In this document: positions 45,539-53,424 of the stretch, in pieces
How positions within the stretch are numbered: position 1 is the first letter of the stretch
Layout of the letters: every line of letters begins with the position of its first letter
Assembly (NCBI GenBank): GCA_002699585.1
Contig: PABP01000023.1
Location: 95,391-159,390 of the forward strand
Reading direction: 5' to 3'
DNA: 64,000 nt
DNA from: Anaerolineaceae bacterium
Lineage (GTDB): Bacteria > Chloroflexota > Anaerolineae > Aggregatilineales > Phototrophicaceae
The notes under the pieces: model-generated
What the model was told of the DNA's origin: nothing
Seen by the model: the letters and a program-made list of their open reading frames with translations, nothing else
Database searches by the model: none
Position numbers and translations under genes: made by a program

Positions 45539-45921
45539 GCTATCTGATAGATACAATCACATTTCTCTGGTTCATCACCGATCATGCCGGCCTCAGTTCA
45601 CATGCTGAGAACCTGATTCAACAGCCCGATAATCCGATTTATCTGAGTGTGGGTAGCGTTTGGGAGATGTCCATCAAGGTCAGTCTCAATCGTTTAGAGA
45701 TGCCCACCCCGTTCAATGAGTTTGTTGATTCACAGCTCATCGAGAATAGAATCGCTCTACTCCCCATTCGTACAGATCACACAGCCAAATTAATCAGCCT
45801 ACCCTTCCATCATCAGGACCCATTCGACAGATTACTCGTCGCCCAGGCATTGCACGAAGGCTATACGCTCATCAGCAAAGATGAAGTTTTCGATGAGTAT
45901 GGTGTAAATCGAGAATGGTAA
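45535..45921 (+). CDS. PIN-domain toxin (VapC-like ribonuclease)
   Basis: 128 residues. PIN acidic residues are seen in LIDTITFLWF (the usual L-D-T/S-x5-W), in VWEMSIKVSLNRL (conserved E) and in HHQDPFDRLLVAQAL (D-P-F-D-R), with a late acidic ISKDEVFDEY. It is of the COG3744 type, which typically pairs with Phd antitoxins. Overlaps the antitoxin by 4 bases. Confidence 0.9.
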   Translation: MSYLIDTITFLWFITDHAGLSSHAENLIQQPDNPIYLSVGSVWEMSIKVSLNRLEMPTPFNEFVDSQLIENRIALLPIRTDHTAKLISLPFHHQDPFDRLLVAQALHEGYTLISKDEVFDEYGVNREW

Positions 45922-45931
45922 GTCGTGCATG

Positions 45932-45968
45932 AAAAAAGAGCCTGCATTGAATGTGCAGGCCCTTTTTT
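45932..45968. terminator. Bidirectional terminator
   Basis: GCCTGCA / TGCAGGC stem (45940-45960) with an A run on the left and CCTTTTTT on the right. It serves both the PIN gene and the convergent xylulokinase gene. Confidence 0.85.
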
Positions 45969-45984
45969 AGTAGTAGACAAATTA

Positions 45985-47472
45985 CTAGCTCAACTTGTGG
46001 AAGACATCTTTCAGGGTTGGATATAGCTCCTGATAGATGCCATATTTTTCAGCATATACGCTTGTATCGGCGCTGGTTTGGGTGCCACCTTCTGTTTGGA
46101 TGAAGGCCTTACAAGCTTCTTGAACAGTTGGATACACACCCTGCCCCACTGCGGCCAGGATCGCTGAACCATATGCGCCACCTTCTGTCGTCGAGATGTT
46201 CGCCAATGGCGCGCCAATCACGTCACAAATAATCTGCTGCCAGATGGCGCTTTTGGCACCACCACCACTGATACGCACCTCGAACTGCTCAGGCAATCCA
46301 ACACGATCAATCAGCGTAAACGAGTCCTTGAGGCCATAAGCCACACCTTCGAGGACTGCGCGTGTCATATGTCCGCGAGTATGGCGCGTCGTCATACCAA
46401 CAAAAGCGCCACGTGCCAACGGATCAGGATGTGGCGTGCGCTCACCAGTCAGATAAGGCAAGAAGTACAAACCATCGCTGCCGGCTGGCACATCTACTGA
46501 TTCCTGTAGAAGTGCATCAAAACCCATATCTGGTGCAAAAGTATCTTTATACCATTGCAAACTACCCGCCGCGCTCAGCATCACGCCCATAAAATGCCAT
46601 TGGCCTGGGACCGCATGGCAAAAGGCGTGCAAGCGCCCTTCCGGTTCATAAGCATATTCAGCCAGCGGCGCAAAGACCACACCGGACGTTCCCACCGTCA
46701 GGCCAATAATATCTGGCTGAACACAACCCATACCAACAGCCCCAGCGGCCTGGTCGCCACCACCACCCACAACCGGGGTACCAGCTTTGAGGCCGGTTAA
46801 TTCTGCTGTACGAGCGCTGATAGTGCCTGTTACCTGTGGGCCTTCGTGTACCTTCGGCAGCCACGATGCGGGAATATCCAGTGCATCAATCACAGTCTGT
46901 GACCATTGGCGATTAGCAACGTCCAACAGCGATGTGCCGGATGCGCCTGCTAGGTCAGTCGCATATTCACCAGTGAGTTCATAGCGAATATAGTCTTTGG
47001 GCAGCAGGATATGCTCACAACGTGCATAAACATCCGGCTCATTATCACGAACCCACAAAATTTTTGGTGCTGTGAAGCCCGTCAAAGCACGGTTGCCCGT
47101 CAATTCGATAAGGCGTTCGAAACCAACGGCTTCGGTCATGGCATCGCATTGAGCCTGTGTACGCTGGTCATTCCATAAAATAGAGGGCCGCAGCACCTGA
47201 CCATCTGCCCCCAACATCACCAGACCGTGCATCTGCCCAGTGAGGCCCAATGCAGCAATATCCGACCCGGAAATACCTGCTTCTGCGATAGCCCCTTTGA
47301 TGGCAACGACCATACCATCCCACCAATCCTGTGGATTCTGCTCACTCCACAGAGGCTTCGGTTGGCTGATTGGCTGGGGCGATCCTTTAACGGCGATAAC
47401 TTTACCTGCATCATCCATAATCAATGCTTTGGCACTGGTTGTGCTGATGTCTAAACCCATGAAATACGACAT
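45985..47472 (-). CDS. xylB: Xylulokinase
   Basis: 495 residues, FGGY kinase family. N-terminal MGLDISTTSAKALIMD and TGQMHGLVMLG, LWNDQRT, the catalytic VVGGGGDQAAGAVGMG and C-terminal RISGGGAKSAIWQQIICDV are all characteristic of xylulokinase. AGAAGGAAACACT precedes the ATG. It phosphorylates D-xylulose to xylulose 5-phosphate, the exit of the pathway encoded at 40607-44274. It lies 32 bases after the HerA-like ATPase gene, in the same direction. Confidence 0.93.
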   Translation of the reverse strand: MSYFMGLDISTTSAKALIMDDAGKVIAVKGSPQPISQPKPLWSEQNPQDWWDGMVVAIKGAIAEAGISGSDIAALGLTGQMHGLVMLGADGQVLRPSILWNDQRTQAQCDAMTEAVGFERLIELTGNRALTGFTAPKILWVRDNEPDVYARCEHILLPKDYIRYELTGEYATDLAGASGTSLLDVANRQWSQTVIDALDIPASWLPKVHEGPQVTGTISARTAELTGLKAGTPVVGGGGDQAAGAVGMGCVQPDIIGLTVGTSGVVFAPLAEYAYEPEGRLHAFCHAVPGQWHFMGVMLSAAGSLQWYKDTFAPDMGFDALLQESVDVPAGSDGLYFLPYLTGERTPHPDPLARGAFVGMTTRHTRGHMTRAVLEGVAYGLKDSFTLIDRVGLPEQFEVRISGGGAKSAIWQQIICDVIGAPLANISTTEGGAYGSAILAAVGQGVYPTVQEACKAFIQTEGGTQTSADTSVYAEKYGIYQELYPTLKDVFHKLS

Positions 47473-47504
47473 AGTGTTTCCTTCTATCTTAGATAAACTT
47501 ATTC

Positions 47505-50018
47505 TTACTCATAAGCGCTGACAAATTTGCTCTGCCCCTCACTCTTGAAGTACCAATACGGCACCCACCCTACACCAAAAATATCCAACGCAATGTTCTT
47601 CTTATAGGGGGTTACTTCGTATTCGCCTTTTTGCTGTGCGACTTCATCCCATTTAGCGCGCACATCTTGCAATGCCGTTTCCAGCTCTTGCTTCAGGTCT
47701 TCCATTTCACGTTCAATCGCAATAATTTCTTCTTTTGTCTCTTCGACTTCCGCATTGGCAGCCCCACGGCTACTCACGGCGCGGCCAATCTTGCTGATTG
47801 AAGAACTCGTGCGTTTGCCTGTCACCAGATTGAATATGCCTTCGCCAATATTGATGATGCTGTTCTGATTCTTGGTTGCAGCCCGTGCTTCGTCTTTCTG
47901 TAATTCGCGCTGTTTCCGCTCGCGCTGATCTTCTAGGCGATCATACTTCTTATCGTAATCCGCCGTGACTTTATCGACCTCAGCATCGCGTTGCTCTCGT
48001 GCCAACTGAGCCAGCTTGGCTTCAAAAACACCCGGATCATCATCAGGATGACCATATGCTTCTAATGACTGGTTGTAAGGCAGCATCACACTGAAATCTT
48101 TATAGATTACTTCCTCTAAATCATCCTTGAGCGACTTTAAACGCGAGCTATCTATAAGTGATGTCGGCACTTCACCATAGAGCGCTTCGCCTCGAGCTTT
48201 AGTATCAATATCGCGTCGATCTGCTGGCTCGACCTGATATTCTTTCCAGGTGACAAAACCACTGCTATCCAGGTCCTCTATATGGAAGGCATAGGTCCGT
48301 TCGACCCGGATATCGCTTTTTCGATCATCATAGAGCACGTTGGCCTGCGCCAACAACACAGGAATATAAGCTAACTGAGCATCATCTGAGCTATCAGCAC
48401 GGCTGCGCGTATCGTCTTCCCATTTTTGAATAGCTGCTGAAGCACTGGACTTGATTGGCAGGAAAAACTCATCAACACCACTGACAACTGGCTTGCTATC
48501 GTCAAAGCCTGAGGGCAAGCCCTGCCCCGATGTTTCACTAGCTGTTGCCATGACGACAGGCGTACTAGCTACAACCTTCTGCGTTGGTTCAATGAGTTTT
48601 GCCGCATCCCTGCTCTCCATCAGCGTCGAAATCTGGGTACGGGTTAAAGGCCCAGCGAGATAATTCATCGCCCAGCGACTGCTAAACAGCGTTGTCGCGC
48701 CCTTATCGTGCACATTTCGCATCAGGAATATGCGCGACTTCACCTGTGCAACCAACTGCTCCACCGCGGCCAAGTCCATATCGCCGCTGGTAGCGGCTTC
48801 TTGCAAGCCAGACATCACCCGTTCACGGTCACGTTCTGACTGCAAGCGACCAATCCACCATGTACCAATATTCGACAAGCCCTTGTAATCCAGATCAACC
48901 GGATTCTGAGTTGCCATCAGCACACCCAGGCCGAAAGCACGCGCCTGCTTGAGTAAACGCAGTAGTGGTTCTTTACTGGGTGGATTAGAGACTGGCGGGA
49001 AATAGCCAAATATCTCATCGATATAGAGCAGAGCCCGCAAGCTGGATGTCCCGCTCTGAGTCCGCAGCCAGGCAAGCAGCGTTTCCAGCACCAGGGTCAT
49101 TACAAACATGCGCTCGGTGTCATCCAGATGCGCCGTATAAAAAATGCTAACGCGCGGTTTGCCTTCTGGTGTATACAGCAAACTCTGCATATCCATCGGC
49201 ACGCCTTCCAACCACGCCTGGAATGAAGGAGCCGCAATGACATTATTCAAAGCCATAGCCAATGACATGCGTTCTTTATCGGGGTAAAGCTGGTTTACAG
49301 GCATCACACCGAGCTTATCAAAAGGCGGTTCCTGTACCTGGACAATGATGTCTTCCATAGTCAGGTCTTTGCCCTGCCGCCAATTGTGCTCAAAGATATT
49401 CGAAAGGAAGACATGTTCAGCGTCTTTCACCGGCTCTGCGCTGATGCCTGCCAGCGACAAGATCGCGGTAACAATGCCGTTGATCTCTTCTCTGAGGCTT
49501 TCCGCATGCGTATCAAAATCCTGCTTGGGCGCTTTGAGGGATGCCAATATGCTAATCGGCACACCGGCAGTTGAGCCTGGCGTATAGATAGTGTAGTCAG
49601 CAGCATCCTTTAATTGCTGAAGGCGTTCCGATGTTATGCCCCATTTTCCCAAACCACCGCGCCATAATTCTGCTTTTTCTGCCGCATGGGTCGTAACATC
49701 ATTTCCCTTACGCCGCGCCTCATCAGGATCAATCCAGGGCTCAAAATCGCTGGCCAATAGCTCCGGGAACGTCAGCAGTAAATTACCGATATCACCTTTG
49801 GGGTCTATAATAATCGCGGGGATACCATCAAGGATAGCTTCTTCTAATAAGCATACACATAAACCGGTTTTGCCACTGCCCGTCATACCGAGCACAAGCC
49901 CATGTGTGGTTAAGTCACGAGAATCGTAGTATACCGCGTCGTCAATCGCGACTTCATCTGTTGAAGGATCGTACTTACCCCCAATGAAGAAGTTTGTCGG
50001 TGCATCAATAAAAGCCAT
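47505..50018 (-). CDS. HerA/FtsK-superfamily ATPase with long coiled-coil C-terminus
   Basis: 837 residues. Walker A GMTGSGKT at 44-51, IIIDPKGDIGN, Walker B ALLYIDEIFGYF, sensor-like MATQNPVDLDYKGLSNIGTWWIGRLQ. This resembles DUF853/HerA-type helicases. Residues about 660-800 contain heptad-like Lys/Glu/Arg helices, and the C-terminus ends in VGWVPYWYF. AAGGTGAG precedes the ATG. The cellular role is unknown; HerA relatives pump or translocate DNA. No NurA-like nuclease is adjacent. Confidence 0.82.
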   Translation of the reverse strand: MAFIDAPTNFFIGGKYDPSTDEVAIDDAVYYDSRDLTTHGLVLGMTGSGKTGLCVCLLEEAILDGIPAIIIDPKGDIGNLLLTFPELLASDFEPWIDPDEARRKGNDVTTHAAEKAELWRGGLGKWGITSERLQQLKDAADYTIYTPGSTAGVPISILASLKAPKQDFDTHAESLREEINGIVTAILSLAGISAEPVKDAEHVFLSNIFEHNWRQGKDLTMEDIIVQVQEPPFDKLGVMPVNQLYPDKERMSLAMALNNVIAAPSFQAWLEGVPMDMQSLLYTPEGKPRVSIFYTAHLDDTERMFVMTLVLETLLAWLRTQSGTSSLRALLYIDEIFGYFPPVSNPPSKEPLLRLLKQARAFGLGVLMATQNPVDLDYKGLSNIGTWWIGRLQSERDRERVMSGLQEAATSGDMDLAAVEQLVAQVKSRIFLMRNVHDKGATTLFSSRWAMNYLAGPLTRTQISTLMESRDAAKLIEPTQKVVASTPVVMATASETSGQGLPSGFDDSKPVVSGVDEFFLPIKSSASAAIQKWEDDTRSRADSSDDAQLAYIPVLLAQANVLYDDRKSDIRVERTYAFHIEDLDSSGFVTWKEYQVEPADRRDIDTKARGEALYGEVPTSLIDSSRLKSLKDDLEEVIYKDFSVMLPYNQSLEAYGHPDDDPGVFEAKLAQLAREQRDAEVDKVTADYDKKYDRLEDQRERKQRELQKDEARAATKNQNSIINIGEGIFNLVTGKRTSSSISKIGRAVSSRGAANAEVEETKEEIIAIEREMEDLKQELETALQDVRAKWDEVAQQKGEYEVTPYKKNIALDIFGVGWVPYWYFKSEGQSKFVSAYE

Positions 50019-50129
50019 CCAAACTCACCTTTTTGATATGCTTACCCCATCAAACACGTGTGTCATTTTACTGCGTAAACAATAGAATACGCCAACCAAC
50101 AGGCCGTATATTGCGTTCAAAAGTGATAT

Positions 50130-50158
50130 TTGACATATGCTCGTAAACTGGGTATGTT
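50130..50158 (+). promoter_or_regulatory. Sigma-70-like promoter of the aroF leader
   Basis: TTGACA (perfect -35), exactly 17 bases, TATGTT. Transcription would start near 50165, just before the leader ORF and 300 bases before the DAHP synthase start. Confidence 0.65.
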
Positions 50159-50175
50159 TACGGTATCGTTGGCAG

Positions 50176-50271
50176 ATGTCGAATTGCCTTAGCATGAATC
50201 CGCAACACACCTATTGCAGCTATTATTTTATGAACCACATAGCACACCGTGGGATGTTGTCGCATGTCTAG
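50176..50271 (+). CDS. Candidate aromatic-amino-acid leader peptide
   Basis: A 31-codon ORF (or 25 codons from the ATG at 50194), too short to be called automatically. It contains Tyr-Cys-Ser-Tyr-Tyr-Phe (codons at 50212-50229), three Tyr and one Phe within six codons. A promoter lies just upstream, a 13-bp terminator hairpin 30 bases downstream, and the next gene makes the first enzyme of aromatic amino acid synthesis. The ribosome site is weak (GGCAG at best), which is the main doubt. Confidence 0.5.
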   Translation: MSNCLSMNPQHTYCSYYFMNHIAHRGMLSHV

Positions 50272-50290
50272 TCAACGTTGATAATTCAAC
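50272..50290. repeat. Palindromic elements in the leader
   Basis: The perfect palindrome TCAACGTTGA (50272-50281) and the hairpin GTTGA-TAAT-TCAAC (50277-50290) lie between the leader ORF stop and the terminator. They could be a pause hairpin or a repressor site. Confidence 0.45.
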
Positions 50291-50300
50291 TTGGAAATCA

Positions 50301-50337
50301 AAGGCGCAGGATGACACCATCCTGCGCCTTTTTATTT
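50301..50337 (+). terminator. Strong hairpin: probable attenuator of aroF
   Basis: AAGGCGCAGGATG-ACAC-CATCCTGCGCCTT is a perfect 13-bp stem followed by TTTATTT. No rightward gene ends upstream within 4 kb, so its only sensible rightward substrate is the leader transcript from 50165. CGTGGGATG inside the leader ORF (50248-50256) can pair with CATCCTGCG of the 3' arm (9 pairs, two G-U). Confidence 0.75.
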
Positions 50338-50358
50338 GCCTAGGAGGCCACCCTACAT

Positions 50359-50382
50359 ATGGAAGTTGACTTTAAAAAATAG
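50359..50382 (+). other. Seven-codon mini-ORF with a strong ribosome site
   Basis: AGGAGG at 50343-50348 precedes an ATG reading MEVDFKK then stop, between the attenuator and the DAHP synthase start. It may be a second uORF or chance. Confidence 0.3.
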
Positions 50383-50462
50383 CACTAATCAATAGCATGA
50401 CCAGCGAATAATCAATTTCAATGAAACAACAGACCAGACAATAATCAGGAGAACACGAACCA

Positions 50463-51500
50463 ATGATCGTTATCATGCGGCCTGGTGCCCCCAAAGAATC
50501 TATCGATGCCGTTATCGAAGCTATTGAAGCCGATGGTTACAAAGCCAAGCCCATCTACGGTGAAGAACGCACCATCGTTGGCTTAGTTGGGGAAAGCCCC
50601 AACCCCCTTAGAGAAGAGAACTACGCATTTATCAATGACGTCGAGACAGTCGTCAGGATATCGGCCCCTTACAAGCTAGCTAACCGCGCTTTCCATCCGC
50701 ATGATACGGTTGTTACTGCACAAAATATGAGGATGGGTGGGCAAAGTATTCAAATCATTGCCGGACCTTGTTCGGTTGAAGATCGTGAGATGATTATCGA
50801 AATTGCCCATGCTGTTAAAGAAGCGGGAGCCGTCGCTCTACGCGGGGGCGCATTCAAACCCCGCACCTCCCCTTACAGCTTCCAGGGACATGGTGAGAAA
50901 GCACTCAAATGGATGGCAGAAGCCCGTGAACAAACAGGTTTAGCTATCGTCACAGAAATCATGGACACGGAATTGGTACCAATGGTCGCTGACTATGCCG
51001 ATGTGCTCCAGATTGGCGCACGCAACATGCAGAACTTCGCTCTACTGCGTGCAGTAGGTCGTTCTAAAAAACCTGTACTGCTCAAACGCGGCATGGCTAG
51101 CACCGTTCAGGACTTGTTGATGGCTGCGGAATACATTCTTTCCGAAGATAATCCCAATGTGATCCTGTGTGAGCGTGGTATACGCACTTTTGAGACAGCC
51201 ACCCGCAACACATCGGACATCAATGCGATTCCTGTGCTCAAGGAACTCAGCCACTTGCCCGTCGTATTTGATCCGAGCCACGCTGTTGGAAAATGGGAAT
51301 ACGTCGAGGCCCTTTCACGGGCAGGTATCGCTGCGGGTGCGGATGGCCTCATTGTTGAAGTCCATCCCCATCCTGGCAAAGCACTCTCAGATGGGCGTCA
51401 GAGCTTGACCTATAATCGTTTTGAATCTTTGGTGGAGCAAGTTAACGCCATTGCTAACTTGCTGGGGCGTGTAGAGGATGTTCAGCTAGCAGGCATCTAA
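50463..51500 (+). CDS. aroF: 3-deoxy-7-phosphoheptulonate (DAHP) synthase
   Basis: 345 residues, class I-beta type. An N-terminal ferredoxin/ACT-like domain (about 1-70: [20 protein letters not shown]) is fused to the barrel with [53 protein letters not shown] and FDPSHAVGK. It condenses PEP and erythrose 4-phosphate, the entry to the shikimate pathway; the N-domain typically mediates feedback inhibition by aromatic amino acids. AGGAGA precedes the ATG. The long leader with promoter, Tyr/Phe ORF and terminator suggests transcription attenuation. Confidence 0.95.
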   Translation: MIVIMRPGAPKESIDAVIEAIEADGYKAKPIYGEERTIVGLVGESPNPLREENYAFINDVETVVRISAPYKLANRAFHPHDTVVTAQNMRMGGQSIQIIAGPCSVEDREMIIEIAHAVKEAGAVALRGGAFKPRTSPYSFQGHGEKALKWMAEAREQTGLAIVTEIMDTELVPMVADYADVLQIGARNMQNFALLRAVGRSKKPVLLKRGMASTVQDLLMAAEYILSEDNPNVILCERGIRTFETATRNTSDINAIPVLKELSHLPVVFDPSHAVGKWEYVEALSRAGIAAGADGLIVEVHPHPGKALSDGRQSLTYNRFESLVEQVNAIANLLGRVEDVQLAGI

Positions 51501-51530
51501 TTGCAGCACATTTGCATAAGTTAGAACTAA

Positions 51531-51556
51531 GGGCCACTTCGGGTGGCTCTTTTTAT
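51531..51556 (+). terminator. Terminator of aroF
   Basis: GGGCCAC-TTCGG-GTGGCTC then TTTTTATT, 30 bases past the stop. The following stretch to 51826 holds no gene that I can support. Confidence 0.8.
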
Positions 51557-51826
51557 TACGAAGGTAGCAAATTGGTATTTGACTATAGGAAGTTGTGTTT
51601 TTGAGAAACTGAGGAATGATTGATGAGACACGACACTTTTTGAATAATTTAGGATTCATAAACGCCTGTTAGTTAGATGAAAGGTTGTGCAACTACTCTA
51701 CATATAAACATGAGTGCAATTCACCTTCCAAAATTATTTTCGAAAAAGCACATTAACATCTGGAGACGTCGCAACAAGTTCAACAATGAATGATGAGGCA
51801 ACTTCTGCGACGAGTTGGGGACAACG

Positions 51827-51864
51827 GAAAATGCCTGTGGCATGCAAAACCACAGGCATTATTT
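51827..51864 (-). terminator. Terminator of the small membrane protein gene
   Basis: AATGCCTGTGG-N9-CCACAGGCATT, a perfect 11-bp stem. On the minus strand it is followed by TTTTCC. It lies 84 bases downstream of the stop at 51948. Confidence 0.7.
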
Positions 51865-51947
51865 CCAACATGCTGATTGTGTTCGAAATGAACGAACCAA
51901 ATTCAAAGATGACAATATGCTTTTAATACAACGAGCAATATAGTGAA

Positions 51948-52118
51948 CTAGGAAATTGAAATAGGTTCCAGTTCGGGAGACTCGTTGAGAATCAATTCTG
52001 GGTACCGAACAGCCTCGGATGCTGCATATTGTGAACTGGCGAAAAATGCGCCAAACATCAGGCTAACGGGCACCGATACTACAAACCATACCACCATGAG
52101 TGCAATGACTGTTCCCAT
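51948..52118 (-). CDS. Small single-helix membrane protein, 56 aa
   Basis: The gene is too short for usual cut-offs. On the minus strand AGAAGGTGAAACA precedes ATG at 52118 (a strong ribosome site). The product starts MGTVIALMVVWFVVSVPVSL, a hydrophobic helix (about 3-27), and continues with a polar, acidic tail (NESPELEPISIS). A terminator lies downstream, and possible -35/-10 sequences (TTTACA, 18 bases, CATTAT) lie about 60-90 bases upstream. The function is unknown. Confidence 0.7.
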   Translation of the reverse strand: MGTVIALMVVWFVVSVPVSLMFGAFFASSQYAASEAVRYPELILNESPELEPISIS

Positions 52119-52155
52119 TGTTTCACCTTCTCTTATTGTTCGCGGGAACCCTATA

Positions 52156-52171
52156 AGGTTACTTATAACCT
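52156..52171. repeat. Palindrome AGGTTA-CTTA-TAACCT
   Basis: It lies in the 5' leader of the small membrane protein gene, 38 bases before its start. This could be an operator or a leader hairpin. Confidence 0.45.
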
Positions 52172-52274
52172 CATCATAATGTAGAGTAGGGAAAAATAGT
52201 GTAAAGATTTAGATGTTTACAGTAAAAACCCTTAAATCTAAGTTTACCTTAACTTTTCTTGTATGATAAGGTAT

Positions 52275-52307
52275 GAAAAAACAAGAAGACTTCTGTAAAG
52301 TCTTCTT
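52275..52307 (-). terminator. Leftward-facing terminator upstream of the acyltransferase gene
   Basis: AAGAAGACTT-CTGTA-AAGTCTTCTT perfect 10-bp stem. On the minus strand it is followed by GTTTTTTC. No leftward gene lies to its right. Confidence 0.6.
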
Positions 52308-52410
52308 AGTGAATAATACCTGTCTTGACAATTATTGCAACTAATTTCAAAAATTCTTTTCTAGTTTTTGATAGATTACAGCAAAATATGTGACATCAGG
52401 GCATATCAAC

Positions 52411-53220
52411 ATGCAAAGAACAGAACTAAAAACACGGAAGATGCTAACCAATACGGGAAAATCTTCGTTCCAGAAGTACCAGGACCTGATTATTGGCCGT
52501 ACAGGCTGGTGGCACCTCATCAAATATGAATTGATTATGCTGTTCTGTAGTGCCGTTCCGGGTGCATTAGGGCTTTTGTTGCGTAAGAAGCTTTACCCTC
52601 TTGTGTTAGGCCATGTCGGCAGTAACGTTGTCTTCGGAACAAACGTTGTCATACGGCATCCTCATAAAGTACACATTGGTGACAACGTCATCATTGACGA
52701 TAATTGCCTGATCGATGCAAAGGGCCTTAATAATGAAGGTATCAAAATCGGCGACAATTGTTTTATTGGTCGCAACAGCATCTTGAGTTGCAAAGATGGT
52801 GATATCATCCTGGAAGATGGTGTGACTGTTGGCTTCAATTGTGAGATTTTCTCTTCCAGTGAAGTTACTGTTGGCGAGAATACGATGATTGCAGCCTATT
52901 GCTATTTGGTCGGTGGCGGTGCTTATGACCTCACCAACCTGGATGTGTCCTTTGCCGATCAATCCGAAGAAGGCTTGAACTCCGTCGGACCTATCGCCAT
53001 TGAAAATAATGTGTGGATCGGTGCGGATGTAAAAATCATGGATGGCGTCAACGTTGGCCATGATGCAGTTATTGGTGCGGGTGCAGTTGTCCGTAGTTAC
53101 ATCCCAGCTTATAGCATTGCCGCAGGCGTCCCAGCTAAAATTATCCGTTCCCGCAAACCTGAACCCGCAGCAGAAGCCGAGCAGGAAACAACAGAAGCTG
53201 TTGATTCTGAAACATCCTAA
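52411..53220 (+). CDS. Left-handed beta-helix (hexapeptide) acyltransferase
   Basis: 269 residues. ATG at 52411 is preferred to the GTG at 52390. After a short N-terminal amphipathic/hydrophobic region (about 40-60), hexapeptide repeats run from about residue 75 to 235 (VVFGTNVVIRH, VHIGDNVIIDDN, IKIGDNCFIGRN, VWIGADVKIMDGV), ending with IPAYSIAAGVPAKII, as in serine/maltose/colanic acid acetyltransferases. A Glu-rich tail ends the protein. It probably O-acetylates a glycan or sugar nucleotide. Confidence 0.88.
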   Translation: MQRTELKTRKMLTNTGKSSFQKYQDLIIGRTGWWHLIKYELIMLFCSAVPGALGLLLRKKLYPLVLGHVGSNVVFGTNVVIRHPHKVHIGDNVIIDDNCLIDAKGLNNEGIKIGDNCFIGRNSILSCKDGDIILEDGVTVGFNCEIFSSSEVTVGENTMIAAYCYLVGGGAYDLTNLDVSFADQSEEGLNSVGPIAIENNVWIGADVKIMDGVNVGHDAVIGAGAVVRSYIPAYSIAAGVPAKIIRSRKPEPAAEAEQETTEAVDSETS

Positions 53221-53242
53221 TTACAACAAGTTACTCTAAAAT

Positions 53243-53276
53243 AAAATCCATCTGTTTAGATGGATTTTTGCTTTTA
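53243..53276 (+). terminator. Terminator of the acyltransferase gene
   Basis: AAAATCCATCT-GTTT-AGATGGATTTT perfect stem followed by TGCTTTT. Confidence 0.85.
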
Positions 53277-53424
53277 TGCAGATATAACTTGAAATTAAGT
53301 ATTGTTTTTTGTTCTCGTCAGGAGGTTTAGGTAACTGCAAGGTTAATTTTTCTATCCTATGATTGTGATCATATTAGACAAGTATCACCTCATTAAGGTG
53401 TTCATCAAGTGTATAGGTTAGCCC

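Noticed and set aside
50025..50210. A 61-codon minus-strand frame in the aroF/ATPase gap
   Set aside because: It overlaps the better supported promoter and leader ORF on the other strand, with no ribosome site or recognised motif.
50281..50360. Possible T-box riboswitch before aroF
   Set aside because: There is no T-box consensus (GGGTGG.ACCGCG-like) or specifier stem; GGCCACCC near 50347 is only a weak resemblance.
51714..51926. A 70-codon plus-strand frame
   Set aside because: It contains the perfect hairpin at 51830-51860 and has no ribosome site; the product is not protein-like.
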